A stretch of DNA of 45,457 nucleotides, taken from the NCBI GenBank assembly GCA_017479935.1, contig JAFVBO010000076.1:1-45457 (forward strand), in the 5' to 3' direction. Made by a program: the position numbers and the translations under genes. Origin of the DNA: Lachnospiraceae bacterium (GTDB lineage Bacteria > Bacillota > Clostridia > Lachnospirales > Lachnospiraceae). Positions 7,487-17,900 of this stretch are shown in pieces. Within the stretch, counting starts at the first letter, position 1. Each line of letters starts with the position of its first letter. A model generated the notes under the pieces. It had not been told where the DNA came from and did not search any database. It worked only from the letters and a program-made list of their open reading frames with translations.

Positions 7487-8746
7487 ATGCGCGCATTATT
7501 TCAAGCCCAGTTTATGACGGAATTACTACTGGCGGAACTGATCTACCTGTTCCCCGCCAGAAAGCGCCCGCATTTTCCGCTCCGCTATCTTCTTGCCTTC
7601 CTGGTCAGCCTCGTCGTTGCCTATCTGGCTCCATTTGAAGGGTCTTCCCAACTGTACCAGTTTTTCCGGTACATGCTCCTGTTCTCCTTCAACACCGCAG
7701 CCATGGGCTTCTGCTTCGATTTAAGCGTGCCAGCGCTGATCTCTTCCTGCGCAGCCGGATATGCCACCCAGCATATCACCTTCCATATTATCAGAATCCT
7801 GAATCATCATCACCTGCTCCCCCAGGTAGCATGGGAACCTCAGACGCTCTATTTCCTCTATAGTCTGCTGACTTACCTGGCGATTTACCTGGTGTTTCTT
7901 CTGACCATCGGGCTCTATTCCGCCCGGCACGAGTGTTATCGCAAGGCGGATATGCGCTTTAACGCCATATCCATCGGCATTGTGATCATCTGCATCGGAC
8001 TATCCCGTGTGGCTGGCTTCTACCATGATTCTTCCTCGATCACGGTTTCCTTCTACGCGATCGCGGCCTGTCTCATGGCCCTGATCGTGCAGCTGGTCCT
8101 GTCCAAAACCGTGGAGCTACAGTATGAAAACAACACCATCCACTTTCTGTGGGAGGAAGATCGACGCCAGTATGATCTCTCCAAGAAGACGATGGATATT
8201 ATCAATATTAAATACCACGACTTAAAGCATATTCTTCATGATCTGAACCTTCCGAAGGAGGAAACCGAAGCCATCAAGAACGCCGTGCGCGTATACGGGA
8301 GCAAAATGAAAACCGGAAATGAGGCGCTGGACGTTCTCCTGTCGGAAAACACGCTGCGCCTCTCGGAGGAGGGAATTCTTCTGACCTATACGGGAAACGG
8401 ACAGGACCTCGGCTTCATGAGCGCCACCGATGTCTATACACTTTTCGGCAATGCCGTGGAAAATGCGGTAGAAGCCGTGAAGAGACTGTCAGATCCGGAA
8501 AAGCGGGTGATCGACATCGTGTCCGAACGGCATGGGAATCTGGTGAATATCCGGGTATCCAATTATTACGAAGGAACCGTTGCAATGGAAGAAGGGCTTC
8601 CCGTCACCACAAAAAATGTGGAAAAGGGATTTCATGGCTTCGGCATGAAAAGCATGAAACTGGTGGCAGAAAAGTATGGTGGAAGCATCACCTGCTCCAC
8701 GGATCAGGATATATTTGACCTCTCCATCTACCTGATGCAGGGATAA
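7487..8746 (+). CDS. GHKL-domain sensor histidine kinase (AgrC/LytS-like)
   Basis: 419-residue membrane kinase. Residues 1-210 hold about six hydrophobic segments and no extracellular sensor domain. The cytoplasmic part has the phosphoacceptor region IKYHDLKHIL (His244), an N box GNAVENAVEA (Asn322, Asn326) and a glycine-rich lid GFHGFGMKS (381-389) followed by VAEKYGGSI, all typical of the HPK10-type kinases paired with LytTR regulators. The ligand is unknown; in this class it is often a peptide, but no peptide gene is visible nearby. AAAGGAGA (7472-7479) precedes the start. The response regulator follows within 25 bp, so the two form one operon and a cognate pair. Confidence 0.9.
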   Translation: MRALFQAQFMTELLLAELIYLFPARKRPHFPLRYLLAFLVSLVVAYLAPFEGSSQLYQFFRYMLLFSFNTAAMGFCFDLSVPALISSCAAGYATQHITFHIIRILNHHHLLPQVAWEPQTLYFLYSLLTYLAIYLVFLLTIGLYSARHECYRKADMRFNAISIGIVIICIGLSRVAGFYHDSSSITVSFYAIAACLMALIVQLVLSKTVELQYENNTIHFLWEEDRRQYDLSKKTMDIINIKYHDLKHILHDLNLPKEETEAIKNAVRVYGSKMKTGNEALDVLLSENTLRLSEEGILLTYTGNGQDLGFMSATDVYTLFGNAVENAVEAVKRLSDPEKRVIDIVSERHGNLVNIRVSNYYEGTVAMEEGLPVTTKNVEKGFHGFGMKSMKLVAEKYGGSITCSTDQDIFDLSIYLMQG

Positions 8747-8770
8747 TAGGAAGGGAGGATGCGTAAAACA

Positions 8771-9487
8771 GTGAAAAACTACACAATTGCGCTGGTGGAA
8801 GACGAAGCCTCCGCCCGGGAACGAATTCGCGAATGCCTTTCGTATGTGGAGACAACAGCGGACGTATCCTTCCTTGTGCACGAATTTCCGTCCGGGATCC
8901 TCTTTCTGGATAAATACGTGCCAGACTACGATATCGTCTTCATGGACATTCAGATGCCTGGCATGGACGGAATGACCTGTGCCAGATCTCTGCGGGAAAA
9001 GGACCCCTCTGTGATTCTAATCTTCATAACCAATCTGGCCCAGTACGCCATCAATGGATATGAGGTGGATGCCACCGATTTTATTTTAAAGCCTATCAAC
9101 AAGTTTTCTTTTTCCATGAAAATCAAGCGGGCACTTGCGCGGGTAACCCGCCATTCCGATGACGCTAATCTGGTCATTCGATCGCGGGACGGTTCCATCG
9201 TCCTTCCCGGAAAGGACCTGTACTACGTCGATATCGCCAGCCATTCGCTTGTCTACCACACTGCCCGCGGGCCCATTCAGGCATACGGGACACTAAAAGA
9301 AGTGGAAAAAGAGCTTGACGGGAAAGGGTTTTCCCGGGTCAGTGCCTGGGCTATCGTAAACCTTCGCTATGTGGAAGAGATCTATCCGGAAGATGTGCTC
9401 GTCTCCGGCGAAATGGTCCATATCACGCGTAACAAGAAAAAGGATTTTCTGGAAGCCTTCACAAAATATCTGGGGAGACGTTCATGA
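8771..9487 (+). CDS. LytTR-family response regulator
   Basis: About 238 residues. The receiver domain has the acidic pair in LVEDE and phosphoacceptor Asp59 in FMDIQMPGMDG. The C-terminal LytTR DNA-binding domain runs from DLYYVDIASHS to FSRVSAWAIVNLRYVEEI. AGGGAGG (8752-8758) touches an upstream ATG (8759, four residues longer), leaving no spacing, so GTG 8771 (12 bp spacing, product beginning MKNYTIALVEDE) is preferred; this is not certain. It is encoded with the kinase and ends 34 bp from the convergent end of GH3 module A. Family knowledge: LytTR proteins bind pairs of about 9-bp direct repeats roughly 21 bp apart and activate promoters just downstream. Such repeat pairs occur before both GH3 modules (18745-18773 and 45271-45300), making them likely targets. 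Confidence 0.9.
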   Translation: MKNYTIALVEDEASARERIRECLSYVETTADVSFLVHEFPSGILFLDKYVPDYDIVFMDIQMPGMDGMTCARSLREKDPSVILIFITNLAQYAINGYEVDATDFILKPINKFSFSMKIKRALARVTRHSDDANLVIRSRDGSIVLPGKDLYYVDIASHSLVYHTARGPIQAYGTLKEVEKELDGKGFSRVSAWAIVNLRYVEEIYPEDVLVSGEMVHITRNKKKDFLEAFTKYLGRRS

Positions 9488-9521
9488 AGGCTTCCACACA
9501 CGGTTTTTGCGAACTGCTAAC

Positions 9522-12437
9522 CTACCCTTTCTTTTTCCGCGAAGCCACGTACATCAGTCCCGAAAGAGCAGTCAGAAGCGCTGTCACGCCCACGGCAACA
9601 TTGATCGCTACCTGCCACCAGGTGAGCACTTTCACGATCCGGTCAGAAGAACGGATTCCATTCATAGCCGCGGAATAGTTAGCCGTCACATATAAAATCC
9701 GATGAGCCGATTCCCGCATCTTGTTTGCGAACATCGCGCTGCCTTTATATGCGTTCAACGCATTCTCCGATCCGGCACCGTCAAAACAATCGGTGCCGTT
9801 TGCGATTCCGTCATCAAAGACCATGAAGGTCTGGGCATTGGCTGAGGCCATGTCGGTAATGGCAAACCCATCAAACCCCCACTCGCCCCTGAGCGCGTCC
9901 TCCATCAGAGCGTGGCTGGCACTGGTCCAGACGCACCCGATCCGGTTGAAGGAGGTCATCATCGCATGGGCGTTTCCCATATCCGGACGGACAGCATACT
10001 CAAACGGCCGCAGCACGATCTCGCGAAGCTCCTGCTCGTTTAGCCAGATGGCTACGCCAGCCCGGTTGGTTTCTTTGTCGTTCACGGCGTAGTGCTTGAC
10101 ATACGCCCACACGCCGCGGCTCTGAATACCCTGGACCTCAACCATGGTACAAATGCCCATGAGGAAGGGATCTTCCGAAAAATACTCGTGCGCGCGGCCG
10201 CCAAACGGCACACGGTGCAGGTTCAGGCCAGGCGCATACAGGCCGGTGATTCCCGCCTCTACCGCATCCTCGGCAAGTGCCGTTCCTACCTCGTAGAGAA
10301 GGGCCCGGTTAAACGTGGACGCCCAGATTCCCTCCGACGGGAATGTTACGCTGGTGGTGGAATGCGTCACGCCGTTGGGTCCGTTTTCATCGATCGTGGC
10401 CGGTTTTCCCACGGAATCTACAACCACAGTATTATGCTGTCCGTTCGTGATCAGCAGCGACTGTTCCTCAAAGGTCATCTGATTCAGCAGATCGTCCCAC
10501 AGCGAATCGGTATACGTCAGCCCCCGCAGCATAGCGATCGTCAGCGAGTTGTCCTGACTATAGGCCGGCATCACAGAGCCATCCTCCACCAGCGGTTTAT
10601 GGCTGGCAATATCGGAAGCCATGGTTTCCGTGATGGCAAAACGGATCGGGGCGGTCGGCCAGGTTCCCTCCCAGTCGCTGCGGGAAACATAGGTGACCTT
10701 GTTTTCGCCTCTCCCCTCATAGCGGTTCATATCCGCAAAATCAAAGAGGTTTTCGATCCGATTTCCGGTTGCCTCAGCCTGGGCGAACGTTTCCGCATCC
10801 ACACCGTCCCCGGGGATTCCCGAGACCGTATACCGCCAGGTCATAGCCTCCGCTTCCTTCGTGTCCTGCCCTTCGCTTTCATATCCGGAAACAGCCAGAA
10901 TCTGATTCACCGCTTCATGTGCATCGGAGGCAACCGTCAGATAGTACTCTCCGTTCTCCAGAATGTAGGTTCCTTTCCCGTTCGCATCGTACGAGGCCAA
11001 AAGCGACTTATCCACGTCGATGGTCACAGTCTTTTCCTGTCCGGACAGGAGCGATACCTTCGCGAAGCCGGCCAGTTCCACGGCAGATTTTTCCACACCG
11101 TTTGCCCGGTCGTACTCCGTGTAAGGCTTCTGCAGGTACACCTGCACCACTTCCTTCGCGTCGTATGCGCCTGCGTTCAGCACCCGAACCGATACCTGGA
11201 AAGTATCTTCCGTCTCCACAACCGCGAGATCATCGTACCAGAAATCCGTGTAGCTTAACCCGTATCCAAACGGATAAGCCACCTCATCTTCATATACAAA
11301 GTTCCCGGCGTTTCCCTGACCCATAACCTGATCTGCGAAGCGGGTCTCGTAGTAGCGATATCCTACGTAGATGCCCTCCGCGTACACGGCGTAGACCGTC
11401 TGCGTATCCTTGCTGAATGCCGGGTACTCCGCCGCGTTCGTGTACGCCAGTGAGAACGATTTGTCCGGGTTGGCTTCCCACGCGGCCATTGCCGGGCTGC
11501 TGAAATTGTCCTTTGCGAAGGTGTCGGAAAGCTTCCCGGAAGGAATCACGTTTCCAACCAGTACGTCACCGATTGCGTACACGCCGGTGGAGCCCACGTT
11601 TCCGACCCACAAAGCCGCGTCTACTTCAATCGCGTCATCAAAGAGGAAATCCAGCTGCAAGGGCACTGCCGAATTCAGCAGAACAATGAGTTTCCGGAAG
11701 GTTCCGCCGCGTTTTAACGATGTCAGATGCTCCAGCACTTCCCGTTCTTCTTTCGTGAGAGACAGGTATGACCCGTCCTCCCCGTCGCTTCCGATGGTGG
11801 TCAGATCCTTTCCCTCACCGCTATCGCGGGAGAGAACATAGATGGCCGCATCGCCGTAGCCCGCGAAGGAGGCAGGAATTGCTGCCTGCTCGTAAACGCT
11901 CCACGGCGCTTCGTTCATACGATACCCGTTCGTGATCGTAAACTCCCTGCGATAGGAAGCGGCTGCCCCGTTCAGATAGAACTCCCACAGGTCCTGATTG
12001 ACCTCCAGATCCTTCAGGCCATCTTTCAGGGAAGGATAGCGGTTTGTTCCCGTGTTGGAGGAACCGGTCGTGCTATAGTTAAAGACAACGCTCCCCTGGC
12101 CGAACAGGCTTACCCGGCTTCCCTTCGCGAGCGGAAGCGCCGGTGTTCCATCCACCTCTTCGTTTCTTAACAGAACGATTCCTTCCGATTCAAGATCGTA
12201 ACACACCTCCTCCAGATAGGCTTTCAGCGCATCTTCCGAAGTGTACAGCCGCTTAAAGTATTCGGTATCTTCGTCCCCCTCTTCCCCTTTCACAATCCGG
12301 CTGGTCTCGCCGCCAAGCACGGAGCGGATAGCGGAAAACTTAATGTTGGCCGCATTGTATGCGGTGAATGTGATCACCAGAAGGACGGCAAAAAAGACGG
12401 TGATCCTTCGCCAGATTTTCGCGGATGATTGTTTCAT
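9522..12437 (-). CDS. Membrane-anchored GH3 beta-glucosidase-like enzyme, reversed domain order (module A)
   Basis: 971 residues. A transmembrane helix lies near the N terminus (11-29) and another at the C terminus (about 940-962, followed by RKKKG). The enzyme should therefore face outside and be tethered at both ends. The GH3 C-domain comes first (about 83-300), then a fibronectin-III-like region (410-510), and the catalytic TIM-barrel last (about 640-915), the reversed order known in some Butyrivibrio and Ruminococcus GH3 enzymes. Barrel landmarks are DENGPNG (683-689), KHYAVNDKETNR (781-792) and the nucleophile motif FAITDMAS with Asp862. Its ATG overlaps the stop of the upstream four-helix gene (ATGA), so translation is coupled. 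Substrate is probably a beta-linked oligosaccharide; the linkage cannot be inferred. Paralogue: 36395-39472. Confidence 0.9.
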   Translation of the reverse strand: MKQSSAKIWRRITVFFAVLLVITFTAYNAANIKFSAIRSVLGGETSRIVKGEEGDEDTEYFKRLYTSEDALKAYLEEVCYDLESEGIVLLRNEEVDGTPALPLAKGSRVSLFGQGSVVFNYSTTGSSNTGTNRYPSLKDGLKDLEVNQDLWEFYLNGAAASYRREFTITNGYRMNEAPWSVYEQAAIPASFAGYGDAAIYVLSRDSGEGKDLTTIGSDGEDGSYLSLTKEEREVLEHLTSLKRGGTFRKLIVLLNSAVPLQLDFLFDDAIEVDAALWVGNVGSTGVYAIGDVLVGNVIPSGKLSDTFAKDNFSSPAMAAWEANPDKSFSLAYTNAAEYPAFSKDTQTVYAVYAEGIYVGYRYYETRFADQVMGQGNAGNFVYEDEVAYPFGYGLSYTDFWYDDLAVVETEDTFQVSVRVLNAGAYDAKEVVQVYLQKPYTEYDRANGVEKSAVELAGFAKVSLLSGQEKTVTIDVDKSLLASYDANGKGTYILENGEYYLTVASDAHEAVNQILAVSGYESEGQDTKEAEAMTWRYTVSGIPGDGVDAETFAQAEATGNRIENLFDFADMNRYEGRGENKVTYVSRSDWEGTWPTAPIRFAITETMASDIASHKPLVEDGSVMPAYSQDNSLTIAMLRGLTYTDSLWDDLLNQMTFEEQSLLITNGQHNTVVVDSVGKPATIDENGPNGVTHSTTSVTFPSEGIWASTFNRALLYEVGTALAEDAVEAGITGLYAPGLNLHRVPFGGRAHEYFSEDPFLMGICTMVEVQGIQSRGVWAYVKHYAVNDKETNRAGVAIWLNEQELREIVLRPFEYAVRPDMGNAHAMMTSFNRIGCVWTSASHALMEDALRGEWGFDGFAITDMASANAQTFMVFDDGIANGTDCFDGAGSENALNAYKGSAMFANKMRESAHRILYVTANYSAAMNGIRSSDRIVKVLTWWQVAINVAVGVTALLTALSGLMYVASRKKKG

Positions 12438-12877
12438 ACTTCTTCGCCTCCCCCCATCTCCGGTTCAGGTTTGCACGCCGCACCCAGAAACGCCAGAAGC
12501 GTGGCGGCAAACAGCAGCGCCGTGAGAACGACAAATTCTGCCGTCAGTTCCGTCGGATCAATGCTGGAAAACAGGCTTCCCAGATAGTCCGCCTCAAATA
12601 CCAGATCATTCAGGAAGGCAAACAGGAAAGCCAGGAAGGAAAGATAACCGGACATCTTTCCCTTTCCCGCCAGGCTGCATATGCTAAACAAAATACCGAT
12701 CCCCAGTGCCACCATCACATAGATGTCCTGATGATAGGTTTCAATCATCTGCCGCGTAAACTCCGCTTCCCTGGTCAGAAAGAACAGTATCAGCGAGGCA
12801 ACCCCGGCAAAAACCGCAAGCAGACGAAAGATCCATCCGCCCGTTTGCTTTCCCTTTTTCATTTGTTGTTGACTCAT
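12434..12877 (-). CDS. Small four-helix membrane protein of GH3 module A
   Basis: 147 residues with four predicted transmembrane helices (starting at about IFRLLAVFAGVASLI, DIYVMVALGIGILFS, SGYLSFLAFLFAFLN and FVVLTALLFAATLLAF). A Gln/Lys-rich N terminus and an acidic C terminus flank them. No family is recognised. Start chosen at ATG 12877 because AAGGAG lies 7 bp upstream; a longer reading to 12928 lacks this. It begins 22 bp after the lipoprotein gene and overlaps the GH3 start by 4 bp. A similar-sized four-helix protein occupies the same kind of position in module B (35982-36398), where it also overlaps a doubly anchored GH3. A chaperone, anchor or transport partner for that GH3 is a reasonable guess only. 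Confidence 0.8.
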   Translation of the reverse strand: MSQQQMKKGKQTGGWIFRLLAVFAGVASLILFFLTREAEFTRQMIETYHQDIYVMVALGIGILFSICSLAGKGKMSGYLSFLAFLFAFLNDLVFEADYLGSLFSSIDPTELTAEFVVLTALLFAATLLAFLGAACKPEPEMGGGEEV

Positions 12878-12899
12878 TTTTTTCTCCTTGTCCTTCCCT

Positions 12900-14768
12900 C
12901 TATTGCTGGTTCTTTTCCCACTCGTCAATGTTGCCTACGAGCGGTTCCCAGGTCAGCTCCGTATCCGAGCAGACGTAGATGCAGTCCAGCATCGGCGCGT
13001 ACGAAGACAGCGTTCCAAAGTGCATCCCCATCGCGTCAAAGTCCACGGTGTTGTTGACGAGCAGCGTAATCTCGTTGTCTCCTTCGTTTAAATGAACCTT
13101 TCCGGTCAACTCGTAGTCAAAGAATGGACGCCGCACGTTCGTCTGGATATCCCCGCCATGGGCCGGATCGGCAATGGTCAGTTCATAGTAATCCACCGGC
13201 TCCCCGTTCACGCTGACCACATAGGTCTCCGGATTGATCGTCATATCTACATATTCCGCCTGCACGCGAAGGAACATCACCGCATCCGCTGTTTCCTTAT
13301 CCGACTGGATGTGGAAGGTCAGATGCGCACCTTTGATGAACATACTGGTGACGTAATAGCCGCCGCTTGCTTCACAGGTCCCTGTGACGTCCTTCTTGAT
13401 CAGCTGAAGCTCCCGCACCTCGTTGGAGTAGCCCGCACCGGCCAGACCGGTGAAATCCACATACTCGGCTTCAAACGTATATCGCTTTAACCATTTTGCG
13501 TAGACGGTGTGATCCTTGCGGATATACTGATCGAAATTGAAGCGGGTCGTTCCCTCCGGTTCCGTGTACCATCCGGCAAAGTAGTAGCCCTCCCGCTCCG
13601 GAGTCTCCGGCATGGAAACACGCCGTCTGGGCTGCACGGAGGCATTCTTGTAGATGCCGCCGGCCGGGGCACCTTCATAGTTGTACAGGAAGGACACGGT
13701 ATAGTTCCCATCGCTGGCCTCCTGCTTCGTCCACACGGCCTGCAGGGTGATGGGCGCCGTCACGGGGCTCGCAAAGCTGTAATCCGCTCCGTCCAGCTGC
13801 CATACCACCGTATAACCGCTCCGGTTACTCGCCGGCTCAGAAACGCTCTCCCCGTATTCTACCTCCACGGTCTTCGGAGTTCCCTCCTCATAGTCGCCCC
13901 AGTTGAAGGTGACCGTGCTGATCTTTTTCTTCCAGCCAGCGGTCAGGGTCATCACGCCGGACGGTGCCATCTCTTCCGTGATCGGACCGTCAAAGAGGAA
14001 TTTCTCCCCATCCGCCGTCAGCCATGCGTCAAACTCATAGGCTTCGCGTGTCGGAGCTTCCGGGACCTTCACGGTTTCTCCCACTTTGACCAGCATACTT
14101 TCCGGGGACATCGCATCCTCCGCAGCCGCGTCGAATACGACGCGCACGTCCGTCAGCTTCCACCCTGCGTACAAGGTCACATTTCCTGTGACCGGCTTCG
14201 AAAAATCGTAGACGGCGCCTTCGCACGACGCGTCCTCATACCAGCCCATAAACGTGTACTGATCGCGAACCGGAGCTTCCGCTGCGCTCACAGCCTCACC
14301 GTTTACTGCCTGGACCTTCAGAAGGTCCGGTCCGCCCACGTAGTTATAATGAAAACTTACAGTGACGATATCGCTCCTCCACCCGGCAAAAAGAACCAGG
14401 TTCTTTTCCACAGAAGTGGAAAAATCGTACGGCTTCGTTCCCACTGCATCCAGATACCACCCCGTGAACGTAAATTCATCCCCGCGGGACGGATTGGGGG
14501 CACTGCTCTCACTTACCGTCTTTCCCTTTTCCACCTTGACCGGAGTTGTCTTTTCCTCTCCAGGATAGTTTTCGCGAAAAACCACGTTATACACGGAGGC
14601 TTCTATCTCCTCCGCTTCCAGATACGGATTTTTTAATTCCGCCGTCTGGCCCGGGGATGTGTCTGTGCCCTCCTGCCCCTCCGGTGTTTTCGGACCGCAT
14701 GCTGCCGAAAAGAGCGCCAGTAAAAGGCACAGGAGCAGGATCCCCTGTCCTTGTTTCATTCTGTTCAT
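12900..14768 (-). CDS. Lipoprotein with InlB-type repeats and CBM-like C terminus (module A)
   Basis: 622 residues. An N-terminal signal ends in LLALFSAAC with the lipidated Cys. About five Listeria-Bacteroides (InlB B-type/Flg_new) repeats follow, recognisable by recurring GWY-D/E...YDF...T-LYAGW blocks (for example FTFTGWYLDA, YTFMGWYEDA, YYFAGWYTEP). The last 190 residues (from YTFEAEYVDFTG to LDCIYVCSDTELTWEP) look like a CBM6/CBM35-type beta-sandwich: a conserved Glu near the start, VSVNGEPV, then LNEGDNEITLLVNN. Role inferred: surface-anchored binding of glycans near the GH3 enzymes. Start ATG 14768 follows GGGAG at 8 bp; an alternative ATG lies at 14759. It lies 210 bp after the secreted GH3 gene. 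The module B counterpart (39588-40865) has one repeat and a similar C terminus. Confidence 0.85.
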   Translation of the reverse strand: MNRMKQGQGILLLCLLLALFSAACGPKTPEGQEGTDTSPGQTAELKNPYLEAEEIEASVYNVVFRENYPGEEKTTPVKVEKGKTVSESSAPNPSRGDEFTFTGWYLDAVGTKPYDFSTSVEKNLVLFAGWRSDIVTVSFHYNYVGGPDLLKVQAVNGEAVSAAEAPVRDQYTFMGWYEDASCEGAVYDFSKPVTGNVTLYAGWKLTDVRVVFDAAAEDAMSPESMLVKVGETVKVPEAPTREAYEFDAWLTADGEKFLFDGPITEEMAPSGVMTLTAGWKKKISTVTFNWGDYEEGTPKTVEVEYGESVSEPASNRSGYTVVWQLDGADYSFASPVTAPITLQAVWTKQEASDGNYTVSFLYNYEGAPAGGIYKNASVQPRRRVSMPETPEREGYYFAGWYTEPEGTTRFNFDQYIRKDHTVYAKWLKRYTFEAEYVDFTGLAGAGYSNEVRELQLIKKDVTGTCEASGGYYVTSMFIKGAHLTFHIQSDKETADAVMFLRVQAEYVDMTINPETYVVSVNGEPVDYYELTIADPAHGGDIQTNVRRPFFDYELTGKVHLNEGDNEITLLVNNTVDFDAMGMHFGTLSSYAPMLDCIYVCSDTELTWEPLVGNIDEWEKNQQ

Positions 14769-14860
14769 CCTTTTTTCTCCCTGCGCGCGATAAAACGCCT
14801 GAAGCAGTCCGCCTGCCATATACCAGCTTTTTTATCCTGCGGGCTGCTTTGTGAATGAGA

Positions 14861-14893
14861 AAGGGCCCCGGGAAGTTCTCCCGGGGTCCCCTT
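14861..14893 (-). terminator. GC-rich stem between secreted GH3 and lipoprotein genes
   Basis: GGGCCCCGGGA pairs with TCCCGGGGTCCC across a short loop. On the minus strand it is followed by TTTCTC, a weak U-run. It may partially terminate or stabilise transcripts so that the secreted GH3 is made in excess over the membrane components. Confidence 0.5.
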
Positions 14894-14978
14894 CCTTACA
14901 TACCCGGATACGATTGCAATCTCCGGTCAGAAGATGAGATTTTCTCCTCTCCGGCTATCCGGATCTGGATGGCGATCA

Positions 14979-17900
14979 TTATTCGGCTTCTGCGACTGCC
15001 TCACTGATGGTGATGGTCAGAGGCAGCTTGTAGGTCGACTTCTGTGTGCTCGTTCTGCTGCCGTTCTGCACCTCGCTCGTGCCGATGATGTTGATAACAA
15101 TTTCAAACACGCCGGCTTCTTCCGGTGTACCCTCAAAGATACCATCCTCGAAGGCCAGGCCGGCAGGAAGCGCGTACCCTTCGGCTACTTCATAGCTGAT
15201 ACCCTTGTTGAACTGTTCGGAGGTTATGATCTCCGAGTCGATGAAGCCTTCAAAGAACTTGCCCACCGTGCCGGTAAACGCTTCCACATCCTTGTCGCCG
15301 TCGCTTAAAGTGAAGGCCGAGGCAACTTCCAGTTCTACGGAATTCGTGGTCTTAAGCCACCCGGAGACGACCGCGGTGACATCCAGTGCGAAGTTTCCGC
15401 TTTCCAAAACGGTTCCGGTGATCTCGCCCGTCACTTTGTTCAGGGACAAGCCTTCCGGCAGTTCACCCTTTACGATCGTGTAAACGACATCATTTCCATT
15501 CAGCTCCTCTGCCGAAATCGCTGCGGAAGCGCCTTCCGCCGCCACGCCCTGGGTCAGGGCAACTGCCATGGTCTGAGGCTTCAGGCTGACGCCGTTGCGA
15601 TTGTTTAAGGTGTTAGCCGCTACGTACAGCACGCGCTCCGCGCAGATACGGCCGTAGTACCACTGTAGTAAGGACTCTTTGCCCTCTTCGCCGAGAAGCA
15701 CGTTGCCTTCCGGCGCTTCCGCTGTGCCAAGGCCGACCGCATTCGCATCCCAGGTACCGGAAACGGCGTTGCCGCCACTCGCAGTTCCATCGGGCAGATC
15801 ACAGCCGGAACGGATCAGCAGATCCATGTGTTTCGACTTCACGGCTGCGTACGCATCGGTCACGTACTGGCCCTTCCATCCCCACTCCTCGCGGATCATA
15901 CGGGTTAACATAGCCTCGTTCATGACGGTATCCACGCCGCCGATGCGGTTGAATGCGGTCATGGCGCTGGTGGAGCCACCTTCCTGCATCGCCATCTGGA
16001 AAGCCTTTGCGTAGATCTCACGGATCACCTGCTCGGAAGCCCAAGTGAACAGGCCCTGACGGGAGGTTTCCTGATCGTTCATGAAAATGTGCTTGATGTA
16101 AACATTCAAACCACGGGACTGCGCGCCGCCAACCTGCGCTGCCGCAATGTATCCGCCCTGAATGCCATCCTGCGAATAATACTCATTGTTACGTCCGCCA
16201 AACGGGCTGCGGTGCAGATCCATACCAGGTCCGTACCAGCCTTCCTGGATCGTATCGGAAAGCATACCTAAGTTGGCATTCATGATACCGTACTGTCTGG
16301 CCAGATCCACGTTCCAGGTGGAGGAAAGCACGGTGGAGTCGCACCAGCTCTTGCCGGCGTAGGAGTTCGGACCGTTTTCATCCTTCGAGGCTACCTTCCC
16401 GATGGAAGGAACCGCTTCCGTCGTATGGCCGCCCTTGTTGTTCAGGCTCATAATCTCTGCCCAGGTCAGCTGGTTCATGAATTCGGTCCAGGCAGCGCGC
16501 CCTTCCTCGGTGTCAATGTCCACACCGGACATATCTTTCAGCTTGACAGGAGTATCGCTAAAGTCTTCCGCATGTTCGGTTGCCTGCTTCCAGCCGGCCA
16601 TCAGCTCCTTTAACTCGTCGTCCGTCTTGTACCATACAAAGTGCTCCGCACCGGTAACAGCCGTCGCGTTCTGCTCATCCGCGAACTGCGTCTGATCCGC
16701 CGCTGTGAAGTTCATCCAGAAGACAACACTCTTGACGAAGGCGTCGGAAAGAACACGCTCGTCCTCGGTGATACGCAGATCCAGAACGGTCTGTGTGCTG
16801 AGATCCGTGCGGCTTAACAGCTTCTGCGCCGCTTCATCGGAAACGTTCTCGTTTAACGGGCTATCGGCATTGCCAGGATCGTTGTTCTTGCGGATGGTAT
16901 CAAACATATCTCCCTTGGAGAAAATGTTATCGATTGCCAGTCCGCTGAAGTCATCCAGGCCCAGGGTCGCGCCGGAAGTAAGGGTAAAACTCTTCTCATC
17001 CGCTACCTTGTGGGAGTCTTCCATCACCTTGACGACGTACTCGCCGGCTTCCAGCTCATAGCCGAAGAAATCATTGCCGTTCTTGTCGTCATAATCGAAG
17101 GAAGCCGCATCCTGGACATTGAACTTCACCGTAACCACCTGGCTCTGGCCCGGGCGAAGCATACCAGACTTCGCGTAGCCAACCAGGGTCACATATGCCT
17201 TTTCAATGCCGCCAGCCGTATACGGAGCCGTCACATACACCTGGACAACCTGCTTGCCAGCCACCGCGCCGGTATTGGTCACGGTTACGTCCGCATACAG
17301 TTCCTTCACGGCTGCTTCGCTGCCTTCTGCAGAAGAGAACAGAGCGTTTCCGTCCACCTCATCGCCAAGCTCCACCTTGGAGTTTCCATCCAGATAGTAG
17401 AGGCTGTCGAAGCTCTGTTCGAAAGAGGTATAGGAAAGGCCATAGCCAAACGGATAGACAACCGCGTACTGCCACCAGGCTTCGGCTGCTTCTTCGCCGG
17501 TTTCCCCGCCTTCCTTGACAACTCTCTTCGCCTCGGCATCATATCCTAAGTTGCCGGCTGCGATCTCCGCGTACACGGTCTCGTAATACTTGTAGCCAAG
17601 GTAGATGTCTTCATCGTAATCAACGCCCTTCAGGCCGTTCGTTCCGGCAACGCCGCCCGCATAGGTCTGTTCCGGAGCACCTTCGATTTCCATGTTGTAA
17701 ATGTAATCGTAGCCGCCGCCAACCTGCTGGTTGGATCCGAAGTTCTGCCACGTGGGATCGGCCGTAAAGTCACGGTACCATTCATCCACGAGACGTCCGG
17801 ACGGGTTCACCTCACCGCTTAAGATCTGTGCCAGCGCCTTTAAGCCTGTGGATCCGGGACGCCCGATCCAGAGGATGGCGTTGATATCGTCATCTTCCTG

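Noticed and set aside
10092-11258. 388-codon plus-strand frame opposite the membrane GH3 of module A
   Set aside because: It lies wholly within a recognised GH3 gene on the other strand; composition is His/Arg-rich as expected for a shadow frame.
13509-14636. Long open frame on the plus strand opposite the module A lipoprotein
   Set aside because: Antisense shadow of a clear lipoprotein gene; no ribosome binding site, basic and low-complexity product with no domain pattern.
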